From the NCBI GenBank assembly GCA_035582835.1, contig JAYKAV010003376.1, positions 219,298 to 283,297 of the forward strand: a stretch of 64,000 nt of DNA, read 5' to 3'. The translations under genes were made by a program, and so were the position numbers. This DNA comes from Phoebastria nigripes (lineage: Eukaryota > Chordata > Aves > Procellariiformes > Diomedeidae). Under the pieces are notes generated by a model. That model was not told where the DNA came from. It saw nothing but the letters and a program-made list of their open reading frames with translations, and searched no databases. This document shows positions 1-13,669 of this stretch, piece after piece. The stretch's first letter is position 1, and each line of letters starts with the position of its first letter.

Positions 1-2900
1 TAGCAATTGCAGCAATGATCAGGACCCAGGACTCTTCTCCAGCACCGTTGAGCAGATGCAGCCAAGCCAAACTCCCTCTTTTGATCCCTTATCCCAGCAG
101 CTCTTGATCTGTCTCCTACATGACCTTATCGAAAGGGCTGGCAATGCTCCCATCCTGTCCCTGCTGATGTGTCTTTGGGGGACGCGAGTCTGAGCCTCTC
201 CAGGACAAGGTGGGAACTGAAACCCCGATCTCCATTCTCCAGTGCGAGTGCCCAAACCATGAGGCTGGGGTGAGAGATCTGTGCTCTGCGATTTGTGGGA
301 GCAGTTCAGAAGCCGCTCCCACACCGGTGCTGCTGCATGGGGTTAAGCCAAATCCCAGCCACGGCAGTAAGTGAGCAGCCGGGGTTCTGCAGTGGGCAGT
401 GCCCCAGCACTGCCAGACCCAGCTGCGCACCAGCCTTGTGCACTGCATGGCACTGCTGCACCCCAGGAGAGGAGTGAGAATAGGGGAGATAAATAAACTG
501 CCGCTGGCATCAGGCATCGAGAGGGGTTTACTGCTTGGCAGGGGAGTTTTCATTTTTTAGCCAGGCAACCATTTTTTTTCTATTTGTGTTTTTTTTTTCT
601 TTTATTCCCCCTAAATAAATAAGGATTATTTGCTGTAGAAAATAATTTCTGTAGAAAACAAAAAAAAATAGACGTTTCACACACAGACACACACACACAA
701 ACCATGCAGCTAGTGGGAATCCCAATTGTCTGTGGAAAAACAATGTAGATGGATGTTTCTGGCTGTTTGCAATGAGCCCCCAAGCCAATGGCTCTGATCT
801 GGCCCTCCCCAGCATGGAAGTCTCAGGAGGAAAAGGTCTCCCCGCGTTGTTCCGTTTTGGAGGTGCNGCTACCTCCACAGGTGCCTTCCTGGGGACTGTG
901 GGATGCCCGTGAGGAGGGACAAAAAGCTGGCAGAACCTGGGTGTGGGAGCTGGAGAATCAAATACTCTTTAGATTGACAAACTTCGTATGGCCATAAGGN
1001 TTCTGCGTGATGCCATTTGGCCCAAGGTTTGATATTTACCGGTTCGCACTTGCTGTATGGGTCTGTGACCTTTTTTTGAAACTTTTTCTTTACGAGTTTA
1101 TTTTGGCTGGGCTCAGGCATTCATAAAATTCCTAGGGAACGGGAGGTTTGAAGCACGGCTTGTAAAAGGAGGAGAGGGGAGGTGGGAGAATGGATTGAGG
1201 AGGAGAGTTTTCCATTACCCTGTCATAGCCTCCCTAACGTGGGTCTTACGCCTCTGAGCTCCTCTCCAAAACTGCAGGCTTCTGAAAAGAGAAGAGAGAA
1301 AGGGAGGAGGGAGGGGGGAAAGCTTCCTTCCCCGTTTGGGAGGCAGGATCCGTCCCTAAGTAGATAGGTCTTTCTCCAGTTTCCCTTGTCAGTCATCCTT
1401 CTGCAGCTTTTGGTCTTCGCAGCAGGTCAGCAGAGTTGGTGAATAGCTCGGCAAGCACAAGGCATCTGAAACAAATTAGATCTCTTATAGCCACCCAGAG
1501 ACTGATGATGGATGGAGGTCTGTATTTACAGCAAAACTAATTGGCAACATACACAGACATCCAAAAAAGTATATTATTTTGCCAGACTTTGGAGTCACTA
1601 GGCCCTTTATTTTTTATTGTAGAACATTATACAGCTAGAGATAAAAAAGAACAGTGAAAGTTTTAAATCTAATAAAAGCATTTGACTGCAGAGTAAAAAT
1701 AACATACACAGAGAAGTTTGATTTGGAATCGAATTTTATTAATGGTCTTTTCTCTGCAAAATGTTTCCAATTAAAAAACAATTCTGAAGTGATGCATTAA
1801 TAAACTGCTTTCCCCCCCTCCTTTGGAGGGACTAAGTCTTCTAAAGGTTGAGGTGGATAAAAAAAAGCCATTGGATGTTATTAAAACATAATTTAATATA
1901 ACCTAAATATAGTGCTTGCATGCCACAGAAAGAAAGCCGGCTGTATAATTGAATTCGAAACAATGATAGTATGTTGACTTTTCAAAGAGAAATATTACCA
2001 GATTGTAAACTGCTGTTCAAAAGACGGGTCGTCTTTAAACACCGAGGCATGTAAGAAGAATAAAGAGCAAAATCAGCCAGGTTTCCCTGGACAGCATGTG
2101 GCAGATTTAGATTTCTCAAAGGCACAAATAGATGTGAAATTGGGAGCGTGCGGTAGATGAACAGTCTGGATTCCAACAAGTCATTTGTTTGATTTTTAGA
2201 TGAACGGTATCTTTGCTTAAAAAAAAGAGAGAAGGGAGAATATCTAGAGACAGACAGAAAAAATGGATGTTGCAGAACTGGTCTCCAAAAAGTGTTTGAC
2301 AAAACTGTGTATTTCTATCTGTCGATCCCATTTGTCAGAGCCTGGCTATGAGCGATGAGAGCTTGTGTAAAGTGTTTTCCCTGGGCTGAGAGCTTTGTTC
2401 CCTGATATACATATTTGCATGAGAAATAGGTGAGCTCTAGAGAAGGTCAAATGCTTGATAAGAAGGGAGGGGGCTCTGATTCCCCTGACCACCTACACTT
2501 CTGTCCCCTTCCTTATTTTTGTTTCAAAGCGGGAACAAGCAGAGACCGACCAGATGATCTCCTTTATGATCTTTCCGTGCTAAAAATCCAACTTTCTCTT
2601 TGCTCGTTCGAAAGACAAAAGAACAAGTTCCCTGCCCTACCCCAGACGCCAGCATCACTGAAATCTCCATCATAAGGAATCCTCCTCCCCAAGCCCAGGC
2701 AAAGCCAGAGGCTGCGGCAGGCACGGTGGGACCGGGGAGCACCCGCGTCCTGCGGCACCTCTGCCAGCGCAGAGCCAGGGGAAAGGGGTCGTCCTTGTCC
2801 CATCCCAGCGGAGTGAAGACCTCCCTATGCACAACCATATCATTTGCATCCACTTCAACGCCCCTTTCCCCAGCAGCACCGTGTGAAGGGATCTTAGTGC
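1..2900. other. Non-coding interval, no gene recognised
   Basis: Short overlapping frames occur on both strands but none resembles a known protein, and several cross N bases. A T-rich stretch lies near 570-612 and a short CA microsatellite at 679-701. The part from about 1440 to 1980 is AT-rich with a varied, non-repetitive texture that resembles conserved noncoding DNA, although no alignment was available. I see no promoter, RNA gene or transposon here. Confidence 0.6.
679..701. repeat. (CA)n microsatellite, short and interrupted
   Basis: A short run of CA dinucleotides, interrupted by one GA unit, sits next to the T-rich stretch upstream. It is ordinary simple-sequence DNA with no evident function. 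Confidence 0.85.
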
Positions 2901-3490
2901 AAATAAGAATTAGACCTACGATCTTCCTCCGAAGGATTATCCCTGATCACCCATTATTACTATTATTACTCTGTTTGCCAGGGCGGGTTTTCTTATTCTA
3001 AGCTTTTTTCTTTTTTCTTTTTGGCTGCATCTGGGAAGCCATCCTTTGTGTAAACAGCTATCAGAGTGAGCAGGGGTATGTGATCCATTAGCTCTGCTGA
3101 AAACACAATCATTGTGTTATTCCAAGCTGATGAAAATGTCCTCTGTAGTTTTCTCTCCCAATGTCCACATGCCAATCAGCGTTTGTCAGTGATATAATTT
3201 TCTCGCATAAACACATCCGTTGTGCAGCTTCCACCCCGGGTAAATAGATATAATTCCAAAGCCAAATAACACACTTGGAGGGGAAGGGGAGATTAGACAG
3301 ACAAGGAGGTGCAGGGGGAGCGGAGGGGAGCGAAGCTGCAAGGAGAGATCAGCTTTAATTGCAAAGGGGGAAGACGGAAAATTCTCACGAATAGGCAATA
3401 CGGCTGGTTTATTTCTTCATATGGCAAAAAAGCCTGGGAAGGCTTTTTTTGTTGGGGCTATTTTTTTAATGAATATTTGTGAACAAGGAC
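2900..3490. promoter_or_regulatory. Candidate conserved noncoding element (CNE-like block)
   Basis: This block has no coding potential, no transposon signature and balanced composition. It carries several AT-rich homeodomain-like cores and low redundancy, a texture typical of enhancers near developmental genes. It contains a perfect 9 bp inverted repeat with a 6 nt loop at 3426-3449 followed by T residues. The call rests on texture alone and needs a cross-species alignment; unselected unique DNA is a real alternative. Confidence 0.3.
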
Positions 3491-3750
3491 CACCGTGAAT
3501 TGCTGAAAGAAGGATGGCTGTTGTTTATGGAATTGGGAAAACAATTTTTTTTCCCAATTTGAAACAGAATAGACAATACGCTATAAGTGGGGAGGTGCCA
3601 TTTCCCCTTTTTCACCAGAAGGCCGGCTCAGACATACTACATTTTTTTCCCCTCCCTGTTCAAAGCTTACATAACCTCCGGGTAATTGTATCTTTGAATC
3701 CAATATTGCAGACTTATGCAAAAGAATGTTTTCCATCCCATATGTTTCCA

Positions 3751-3777
3751 GTGCGTGTGTGTGTGTGTGTGTGTGTA
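3751..3777. repeat. (TG)n microsatellite
   Basis: A run of about a dozen TG dinucleotides. It produces the Cys/Val and His/Thr runs seen in overlapping frames, which argues against those frames being genes. Confidence 0.9.
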
Positions 3778-3789
3778 AGGAAATTTGTA

Positions 3790-6700
3790 GAATAAATCCT
3801 TTATTTACATGAGTCCCCAGACTTGGCAGAGCATGGCTGTGCCATGTGCATTCATACAGTATTGGTCCATGACTGTATGTAGTGTATAAATATATACTCT
3901 GCCTACACACTCTACAAAAGGCGTATGTGTACATCAAAAAATATTATATGACTGTAGAAAATATGTCTTTCCTTTAGAGGAATGTCTTGTATGTGATCCT
4001 ATAGGAGGATTATTCAAGAAAATAGGCCGGTGCTGAATGAGGGGAAAAAAGTATCTATAATTATGTGTGTTTGTGTGTGTATACATACACCCTTGTGCAT
4101 CTTTCCAGGTCACAGCCCTTGCAAAACTGAAGTCTAAAAGGGCTCCTACATAAGACAGGATCTACCTCTGGTCCCAAGTCAGAATAAAACCTATTAACCA
4201 TTTCCCAAACCGATTCACACTGCCGAAAACATGCTTCTCCGTTCATATTTGTGTGTGCACTTCTCTCCAAACACATGAATTTTAAATTATCCTCTGCCTT
4301 ATAAAACCAGCTGGGGTGATTTCAGAGGCAACCCGACCCCGGTGGGCCAGCAGCACAGTCCCGTGCCTCCCTCCTCGGGCAGGCAGATTGCAGGCAGCTG
4401 CCTGTATGCACAAACCACGCAGGCCGGAGATGCTTTCCGCCTCTTTCCATCTGCATGCCATCCTCTCCTCTCGCTGGGGCGATGCTGCGGGTGTCAGCCT
4501 GTGCAGCCAGGGCGTTTGCTGTGGGACAGCCGTGCCGCGGCACTCAGGTTGAGCATCTCCCCGCGTGCGAGGGGGAGAGGGGCTGAATCAGGGTCCCAGC
4601 AAGGTTTTGCAAAGCTCCTCTACTCACTGGGAAGCGGCAACATCCCTAAATGCCTCCTGGCTGCTACGTTCCCAACCATGATCATTGCTCCTGCCAAGAG
4701 CAATATTGGCTGTCGCCCTTCCTGCCCGGAGCACNGGCTACCCCAAACCCACTCGTGCCCCCCCGCTGCCAGTGCCCTGTACAGGGGGCTGCCCGCCTGC
4801 TCTGCGGGGGGAATTTTTATGTGATCCCATGGGAACCGATCTGGTTTGAAACACAAGCGCTGGATCACCTGATTTGCATTTTTCCCCATTTGAGGGTCCC
4901 GGGCTAGGGGAGGGGAGAGCTGAAACCCTAAACCGCTTTGTGCTTATTTGCTTTATGATCCTGTTGGGTGCAGTGTTTACTCAAATCCAGCAAGCATCTG
5001 GATTAGATAATTTGTTGGAAATTAGCAGCGTTTGATGGTTATCGGCCCTTGCGTGATTAAAACCCAGCTGTCAGCGTTGTGTTTGGGTTTCAGGAGAGCA
5101 GGGACACCGGCTGCATGAATCCTCATGCTCAGAGCTGTGGAGAGCAGCAGGGCTCGCACCGGCCCGGAGGGGATCCATCCAAGAACCCCCTGCACTGATG
5201 TGGGACTTTCCAGGAGAGACAGAGGTGCAAAACTGCTGAAAAAAATCCTTTCAGCCCCCAAGTGACATAGATGAGGAGGGAGAGAGGGGGTGCAGGCTGC
5301 TGGGGGCTGTGTTTTCCGTCTCACAAATTGTTCAGCTGCTTCTCCCAGGTCTGTGCTTTGCTCTTTATACTTACACCAAAGGTGGGCGCAGCAGGGATGC
5401 AGAAGGGCTTTGCTCACTTTCTACATTTCACTTTTTATTTCTCATAGCTAGGGAAGAATTTGGGCATCCCTTCCCATCCCTGCACCCCCTTCCCACCCCT
5501 GCAGCCCCGCATCCAAGCACAAAGAGCATTCACCCTCTTTCCTCCTCTTTCCCCCACCCTTCACTTTGGGTTTGGATCTTGCTCACTTTAAGCTAACTGC
5601 TGTTTTAAAGCTGGATTAAATGGTGACAAACCCAAACCCTGCAGGAGGGGTTTCATCATCACTGTATTAATATACACATTTTTTACAAGGCTTCACTGTG
5701 CCGTTCAGCAAAACACCCATGGCATAGCAGAGGTTTTGCTGGTCATGGGGAGAAAAGTATTTAAAGACAGTGCTTCATCCACTCGTGGCCAGTGGGGGTC
5801 AGTGAGTGAAGCGCTCAAGTGACTTTTGTAGAAGAGGGTCAAGTAGGTTTGTACCCTATGCTGGGGGAGAACCTGGACTGTTCCCTGCCAGGGCAGCCAG
5901 ATGGGTGCCCTATGTGTACTCTCTGCCTGGTGGGATATTCAACAGCAGGAGAAGCCAAGTGAAAGCTTAGGAAATTGGATAATTACAGAGTGACCCTTTC
6001 TCAGATACACCAGGCAGATAAATGATTGAAGAGCAAACTGTATGTATATTTTGCAGGATAGGGAGAGATGTGCATTTATAAATATATATTATGTATAATA
6101 TATAGGCTTTTAAAGTACGCTTCCTCATACACAAACTCTCAAGAATTAGTATTTCCAGCTGTGCACATATAGAAATATTCTACGTATAGTATACAACAAC
6201 ATAAGATTGACTCTATATGTGCTATATGCATTTGAAGAAGGGACTTAGTTCTTTCTTAAAGCCATAAAAGAATAGCTTTGACAGTATAAAAGTAATATAC
6301 TATATTACTTTGAAAGCTCTGCAGTTTTTTGGTACACTGTCATAGTTATAGTAAATGAGCAGAGCTGAAATATAAAGGTTTTGTTGTTTTTCTTTTTCTT
6401 TTTTTTTTATTTAAATAAAATGTAATGAGGTCTCTTGAGAAAGGACTCCAAATAATAAATGATCTCTGCGGTTAAGTTCTGAAAGCTTGTTTTTCGTATG
6501 TGAGTACACAGCTGCGTTCATGTCAGGGATATGAGAAGCTCACACAACCCTCCAAATGCCCTATTATGGTGCTGGCAACAGCATTTGTTTATGATTTACC
6601 ACCCTTTTCTAAATGCTAGTATTTCAGTCTGGTGGTATATTTTGCCAATAGATAGAATCAACAGGTAAGAAAAATCATGAAGATATTTTTTAGAAAAAAT

Positions 6701-8880
6701 AAGGGACATTTTTTCTCTCCTTCTGAAGGAAATCTTTGCATTAGGATGAATATTGAGTTAATGCAGCTTCAGCCTGGATCGTGGTGGGATGTCTCTGAAA
6801 TCCCTGTGTGCTATGCACATCCTATGCAAGAAGAGCAAAACAAGGCTTTGAGGTGACTGACAGCCACAAGACCTAGTCCATAAACTCAGGCGAGTCAGGT
6901 GGAGGTTGAGCTTTGGGGTGGTTTGGAGGCAGGAGGTGAGAGAAGATTCCCATCAGTCCCTTATGGGATGGAGTGGGGGGGGCCCCGCTGGCCCCACTGC
7001 TTGCTCCCAACAGTGTCTGCTGCAGAGGTGCCCGCTAGCTCTCCGTTACACGAGGCGGGTGACAGGTCATTCAGTCATCTTTGCTCCAGCACAGCGACAG
7101 TGCCAGGGACGTGCCAGCACCATGGTGGGAGAACCACACTGGGGAACCTCATGCAGACCTGTAGGCTGGTCCCACCTGGGCTGCCAGTCTTGTCCAAGCA
7201 GGATCTGAGCATTATTCATTTATCAAGGCAAACCCAGAAGGAGCTGCGTTATCGTCTAGGGGATAGGCATTATCCTTCATCCCCTCATCTTCAAATTGCT
7301 GTTGTGCATTTAAGAGCTATTTCTCTAGTTTTCAGTAGCCAGTTGCGAGACCTCCATAGCCCATGGGTCAAACAGGCCTTGAACAGACACATTCCATTAC
7401 CTGGGTCTGTCTGCAGATATCCCTGTCTGGGATACCCCTAGGTGGGTCCATCCCACACCAGTATGTCCATATGGACCACTGCATGGCAGTACCTGTGTCC
7501 AGGGCAGTTGGGATATGGGGCAGTCCTAGACCAGACTTTGTATGTGTGTGTTCTCTGCAGGCTTCTGGACTAGGGAAATTATCAAATCATCACCCTCTAA
7601 ACCTTTCCAATCACTACCCGCCCACAGCTTGATTTCTGGAGCCTTCAGATCTCCAGGCAAATTTGCTGCCTTGCACTAATGAATACCGCGCGCTGAGTGA
7701 AAACTCTATCTGCACATCTTTAAATTAAACCAAACCACACACACGCACACACAAAAATCATTTCAGCCTACCCAGTGGGTTTTTGCCTTGCTGCATGTGC
7801 AGAGTTTCTTATTGATGTGGGAACCGTGCAGCAGAAGAAACTCCTTAAATGTGCATCAGGACTAGTAATTTCTCCCTGTCGCCTGCAGCATGGGTTCAGA
7901 CGATATGATCATAAAAAAGGGAATGATTTCCTGCCCCGTGGAATTTAATTTTATGAATGGAGCCATGTAACATGGCATAGTAGCTTTAAAAAAACACCAT
8001 AAAAGACATGACAGGAGAAACCAAGTTATACACTACTCCGCCGTACGGAAAACAAAGCTAACTTATATGGTTTGGCTTCCTTGTTTGCCCTTTCATTGTT
8101 CCTTGATGGTAAAACTCCTGCGTTATGATTTTCAGAAGCACATAGCACAGAATGGTTTATGGTGTTTACTTAGCATATAGGACAATAGATGGAAAAGCGC
8201 CATAATTTGTGACGCTGACTGCAAAATAAACCTATCATCGTTCACACAGAGCGCTGTTCCTTTGGATAAACAGCCACGTTGCTGGTTGGCAGGAACAGTC
8301 TGTCGCCTCCCGGGTCCTTCTCTCCAGAGCTGCACATCTTCGGGCCTCGCGCCATTGGTGTTTGAACAGAGCTGCCTTTTGACTCCAGTGGGGCAGCGTT
8401 GGCACTGCACAAGCTCTTTGTCCTTATTTAGATAAAATAAAGATCCCTGAAAGGCTTCCCGGCACAAAAAAAACCCTCATGTGGTACTTCACAATAGCTG
8501 CCGACATGGGAAAGTTCCAGGGAGGCCCCTAACCAACAGCTTAGATGTAAACATCTTGGGGCTAGGGGCAGTTCAGATATTGAGCCAGGTCCACATTGTA
8601 CCCCTGATCCCCAACTCTTCTAGGTCTCCCTGGACCCCCAGCTATCAGCACGCCCATGTTTGATTCAGCAGGATAAGAAATCTGCTCATCCCCACTTTGA
8701 TTTATGAAGCCATCTTTAGTGCATCAAGGTGGGTTGTAGTCCCAAGTGACCATACTGCCTGGTGCTTTTTCTATGAGACTTCGGGTAAGGCCTTCTCCAA
8801 AGAGCAGAGGTTGTAGCTAATGAACTGAACTGTGAGTATGTCTGAGGAAGTGTACCCAGTGAATTTTACATACGCTTGAA
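3790..8880. other. Non-coding interval with AT-rich, CNE-like patches
   Basis: No recognisable gene. The part around 5930-6040 has a GATAAATGATTGA string resembling HOX/PBX-type sites. AT-rich DNA with the short inverted repeat 6289-6311 lies around 6050-6420. The part around 7640-8060 is another non-repetitive, enhancer-like block. Frames around 6899-7441 and 8132-8467 overlap others and show no domain. Confidence 0.55.
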
Positions 8881-8884
8881 TTAC

Positions 8885-9420
8885 CAAATCCTAGAAGACA
8901 GAGTGGGAAGGGACCTTGAGAAGGTATTGATTTGTTCTCCTCATCCAGGACCTAAACATTCAGACCTAACCCATTCCTGGCACATGCACGTCAAACCTCT
9001 TCTTAAAACTCACTGATGATGGAGGTACCACAACCTCCCTCAGCAACCTCGTCTAGCACTCCNATCTTCACCTTGAACAGCTTTCCCTGTAATGTCTAAT
9101 GCTATTGCCCCTTTGCTGCAGCTCAAGGGCAAGACTCCTTGTCTCCTTCCTGTAGGAGACACAGAGCTCTATAACNTCCCACTTCTCATTCATGGGTTTG
9201 TGGACTGTTAGGCTGTGTCCTCTTTGCCTTTTCTAGACTGAACTAACCCACTCATTTTCAGCTATTTCTCATATATTATGTTTTCTAGATTTCTGACCCA
9301 CTTTTTGTGGCTGTTGCACTCCTCTGGATTCAAGCTGCTCCATGCCTGCCTCAAGGACCTCCCCCCAAGTCTGACTATCCCTGGATTTGCAGCTCTGGTC
9401 AGAAGTTGGTTATGGACCAT
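8885..9420 (-). mobile_element. Old CR1-type LINE fragment, 3' end
   Basis: Read on the + strand, the block follows the reverse complement of an avian CR1 3' end. It opens with the GGGAAGGGACCTTGAGAAGG segment and continues through the segment about summer-free landmarks such as CACAACCTCCCTCAGCAACC, then CTTTTCTAGACTGAACTAAC, then the TTTTCTAGATTTCTGACCC landmark, in the expected order. It is heavily diverged and carries two N bases. The 5' truncated LINE therefore lies on the minus strand. Divergence suggests an old copy. The outer boundary near 9420 is approximate. Confidence 0.78.
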
Positions 9421-9937
9421 CTTCGTGGTTTTGAGTTGAACAGGACCCAAAGCATACAAATCCCATGGCATTTTTTGCCATTGGTCCCTTGGGATGTGGC
9501 AGTTTTAAAGCAGTAGCAGAAGATAAACATAGTGGAGACCTTCCTGGTAGTGAGCAGTGGGACAGGCTTAGCTCATGTGTCTTGCATAAGATGCCCTGGT
9601 TTATTAATTTCANCATGATGCTGAGTTTTTCTCTTGGATGTGTCATACTGGCTTTTGATCAGCCAGGAGCAGTGGAACAGAGGAGAGGGAGGGACTGTAC
9701 AAGTGTTGAACTTTGCCCACAGCCTTACTGGAATAACAGCCCTCCTGGTTTGCTTTGTCACACATCATCCAGCTCGAGAACAGCAATTTTCCAGGCTCCA
9801 GACAGACTTTTGCAAAACCCCATTCAGCATGTCCTGTTTGACATGGGTCTGCCAGTGTCTACTCTGGAAGTGCTTTTTAGCTGGTTGTAGTATAAATAGT
9901 GTAACAGGTTATCAGCCAAACTGCTTGCACACACACA

Positions 9938-10185
9938 GTTGATAAGGACCAGACAGCATGGATTTATCCAATCTCATGTCAAATCAGTCTAGATTTTTCT
10001 CCTGGCAGGGTAATAAGTTCTTGCGGGCAGGGAAGCTGCAGTTGGGGTCTTTTATCTTGACTTTAGCATCAGCCCATGTGATGTTCCCATAAACATAGTT
10101 CAGCTGTACTGTTGCACTGGGTGTGGAGAGAAGTGCAACTAAGCTGACTGCTTTATAAATACCATTCTGAGAGAAACAGAATGTT
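9938..10185 (+). mobile_element. Degraded CR1-like LINE reverse transcriptase relic
   Basis: A segment from AGACAGCATGGATTTATCCA onward resembles the reverse-transcriptase region of CR1-like LINEs common in birds and reptiles. At 10053-10067 it still encodes Tyr-Leu-Asp-Phe-Ser, matching the start of the conserved YLDFSKAFD block of this RT clade. The reading frame is broken downstream, so it is a fossil and not an active element. It lies on the strand opposite to the neighbouring 3'-end fragment at 8885-9420, so the two are probably separate insertions. Confidence 0.62.
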
Positions 10186-10189
10186 GTTC

Positions 10190-13150
10190 GCCTTTTCCAG
10201 GCTATTTTATTATTATTATTCAAAAAGCCTGTCTTCTGAGGATAGGAACTTTCTAGTTGCACTTCAGTAAAAAAGAATAAAAAAAATATAATAACACCTC
10301 TAATAAAATAACCAGGAAAGTTTCCTTTAAGAGCATGTCATTATGTCAACTCTGTTCAGCGGAGAAGCATTGCATTCNGTAAATATATATTCGGGAGCTA
10401 CTTTGTGATCATTGACATTTGACATTGTTCTTACATCTCTCCCTATTAGCATGTTTCTGTTTGGAGTGTACTTGACCTATTTCAGAAATATTCCTCATCT
10501 TTTCCCATTATTTACTGAGCAGCAGTAACCCTGGAAAGAACTCCTGCCTTTTACAGGCTGCAAAGTTTCATGGAAACAAGAGGCCCCTCTTGTGTTGCTT
10601 AAGTAGCTCATCTGTGAAGGTAAATATATTCCTGGATTTAATTAGGAGTTTCAGTATTAATATTTATGCAGATAAAACTAGGTGGGGAGGGAGGAGAAAG
10701 AAGAGGGAGCAATGGCGTAGTTGTCATTGCTGAAATGAACTGACCAATTCATTCTTCATGAGGGACACTGCAGCCAAATCTCTGCGATCTCTTGCATGAA
10801 AAAACTGTTTCACTCCTCGCTCCTAACAGAGGGCTGGGACTAAGTCAGCTTGCACCAAAGGCTTGTTTTGCTTTGTGTTTGAATGCTGTTTTTCACACAG
10901 AGACAAATTTGAAGACCAAATGACAGTGTATTGAACACAGATCCTCTAGGGGTTATGGAGAAGGGAATTTCAGACACTGGAACAACAGGAGAGACCTGAT
11001 CTATTCTGTTCTATTCTGTCTCATGTTGGATATGATTTTTATGTACTGCCAATACTTTACTGGATATTAGTATTTTTTTAGTCATAAGATGAAAAGCCAA
11101 AATCTGCCACTTTTTTGTGACTAATAATGGAAGATAAAGATTCAGCCATAATGCTTGGTATTAAGACTTTGAAGCCGTAAGATTTTTAAGTACTTCCTCA
11201 ACATAGTTTTCAGACGCCTTTTTGTTGCCGAAGTTTTGAGCTGGAACNTATTGTCCATTTTCAAATTCTCACACACAGAAAAAAGAATTGAGTCTGCACC
11301 AACCGTTGAAACCCAGAGACAGTTCAGGTCTTTCTGATCTTGCGTTTTCACACCCAGAAGAGTTAGTAGGAACCTCCCGGCTTGGACCTGACCTGTTTTA
11401 TTCTTGCTCTGACCTTGCACCCCTCAGTACAAGACTTGGTTGGGAAAGGTTTGGAGGCACATAAAACANGGGAAGTCAGCATCAATCCTTCATGAGTGGT
11501 GTCATTGTGAGCTTAAATATGAGCACGAAGAGTTCAAAGGTGGCATCTCCCATATTTATATAATGTGGGATGGAGAGCCCTGGCACATCAGAAGTTAGCG
11601 ATCACTTGAGAACACAAAGCTGTGTCAAAGGCAATGGGGAAAACGTGCTCTTTCTCGCTCAAAGAGCAGTTCACCTCTTTGTTCTCCCTTTTGTACCCAG
11701 GCTGCACCTGGCCCTCTTTGATTTTAATTATCAGGTACACTTCTCTGGGGGAGCTCGGGGCCAACCATGTTAGAAAGCATCACCTTCCCTTCAGGCACAG
11801 CTTCAGCTCTTTGTTCTGCTCTCATAGGGTAATTGGATGCTAATAAATCAGCTCTCTGGTTCCTCATATTTAAAATGCTTCCAGTGACTGGAAAAAAAAT
11901 TACACTCTTGTCTCTTTATTCCCTTTCCTTAGTTTGCTCTGTGCTTTTCTTCCAATCTTTCTGTTAAGACCAAAATCCTGTTACCTCCATTCTGGAGATC
12001 AGCTTTTGCTNGTGCACAATTCAGTTACTTTGTTGGACAGAAAAGGAGAAAGATGCTTCAGCTCCAGCCCTTTGCTTCTGCTTTATGCTCCCCTGGGGAA
12101 GTTGCTTGCACCCAGCACAGTGCCACAAGTCTTCCCCACTCCAAGGTCCTACATGGCAGACGTAGGAAGCTGGAGACAACCAGCATCTCTGCGTAAGCCT
12201 GAAAGCAGTCCCATGCCGCATGCCTGCCAAATGACATGGGGTGTCCTTCCATCATGTGGCAGGACACGGGGCATGTTGCACAATCGTTTGCCCCCTCCTA
12301 CCCACTGACTTAGGGGTTGCAGCCACTAAGTTGCAATATAATAGACCATAATATCTTCCTACCACTCCGCAAAATCTCCGCCTCGAGCAGTGACTGTAGC
12401 TGGGGTGAATGAAGTTGTGTCCATCCTTAAGAATAGACCAAGCCAGGATGATCCAGATCTCAGAGGGGGCAGCCTTGACTCCACGGGAATGGCAGAATCT
12501 GGCCATAAATAGTGTGCACCACAAAGACACGCAGGGAAAAAAAAACCCACTTAGCAACAACAGCAACAGTTGCCACTGCAATTATTCTAGCAAATGACAG
12601 TAATTTGTGCTGACCACACTGTGGTCTGCCTATACCTTGCCAACTTGTTCCTGCTCCAGCCATTAATATCAGTTTATTTCGCACACAAAGAAAATAGTTC
12701 TCATTTAAAGCTCCCTGCGCACTTTGTGAGTCATTAATGAGGTCTCATGATATCTATGACCTAAAAAGAGCACTGTGAGCTACTTTTTCTTGAGCAAGAA
12801 CCATGATCTGCTGGTTGTCAGAGGAACTCATTTATCACTTCTTGTCCCTCATATTTGTGGCCCTGTTCTTTGGAATAATAAGAGCTTGGCTTGAGGAATG
12901 GGCATGAAATGTGGTTGTGTTTAAAATTTGTTTATTTTCATTGTTTTTCTTTAGCTTTGTTCTTGGAGCTTGTACAATAAAGGCAAATAATTTAAAGGAC
13001 ACAGAGGGCTGGAGTTTGGTTTTGTACAGAGTGTGGGAGGCTGACAGAAAAGCTATAGTCAAGTGAAGGGACCGCGTTCAGCGAGGCCGAGGTGAACTGA
13101 AGTATTTAAAGACTCTGGAGGACTTGGAGTTGGAATAACTTCCATCTTCC
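10190..13150. other. Non-coding interval, no gene recognised
   Basis: The sequence holds several short frames without domains, N bases at 10378, 11247, 11469 and 12011, and AT-rich non-repetitive stretches (10270-10460, 11030-11170, 12690-13060). I see no CR1 3' end, RNA gene or CpG-rich promoter here. Confidence 0.55.
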
Positions 13151-13160
13151 CTCTCAGCTT

Positions 13161-13207
13161 GTAACTCACACCCGGCTCACACCCAGGCTGAACTCACACC
13201 CGGCTAC
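13161..13207. repeat. Short tandem duplication of an AACTCACACCCGGCT unit
   Basis: The 15 bp string AACTCACACCCGGCT occurs twice, about 28 bp apart, with a partial third copy of the CTCACACCC core between. This is a local slippage-type duplication. No function is evident. Confidence 0.8.
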
Positions 13208-13669
13208 TGCCGGGGAAGTTACACCTCTTAAGTCATCGGCTGCAAAACTGGCTCAAGCGGCCAAAACGAACTCAAGTTGGGCAAACTCACCTGCCGAATC
13301 ATGTGGCCAGAAAGCGACAAGGAAGAGACACTAAGCCAGTATGAATCACTACTAATCGCTCTCTCGAGCTAATTGACACATTCCTAAAATTCCTCTCCAG
13401 GTTCTTGGCAGTCTGAGCTCCATCGCTTTCTTCAGCCATCAGCAAAGGGAAAGGCACATTTCCCTATTATAGCCGTGTCAGAAAGTCTTTTTTTTTGTAA
13501 ATAAACAGACAGCAGTGCTGCATGTGAGGGCTCCAAGGGTTGCATGAGAGTAGCCTTACCCCAGATCACATTTGTGAGACCTGGGGGTGCTCCTCCGCTC
13601 CCCCCAGCTGCTCTTTCCCAACCCACTTGTTTCAGTGCCACTGCAGCTGCTCCAATGCACTTAACCACC

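Noticed and set aside
3426..3449. 9 bp perfect hairpin followed by T residues, resembling a bacterial intrinsic terminator
   Set aside because: The DNA is vertebrate, and one or two such hairpins are expected by chance in 64 kb.
6289..6311. 10 bp inverted repeat with 3 nt spacer
   Set aside because: Lies in AT-rich DNA, where such palindromes arise by chance. No associated feature.
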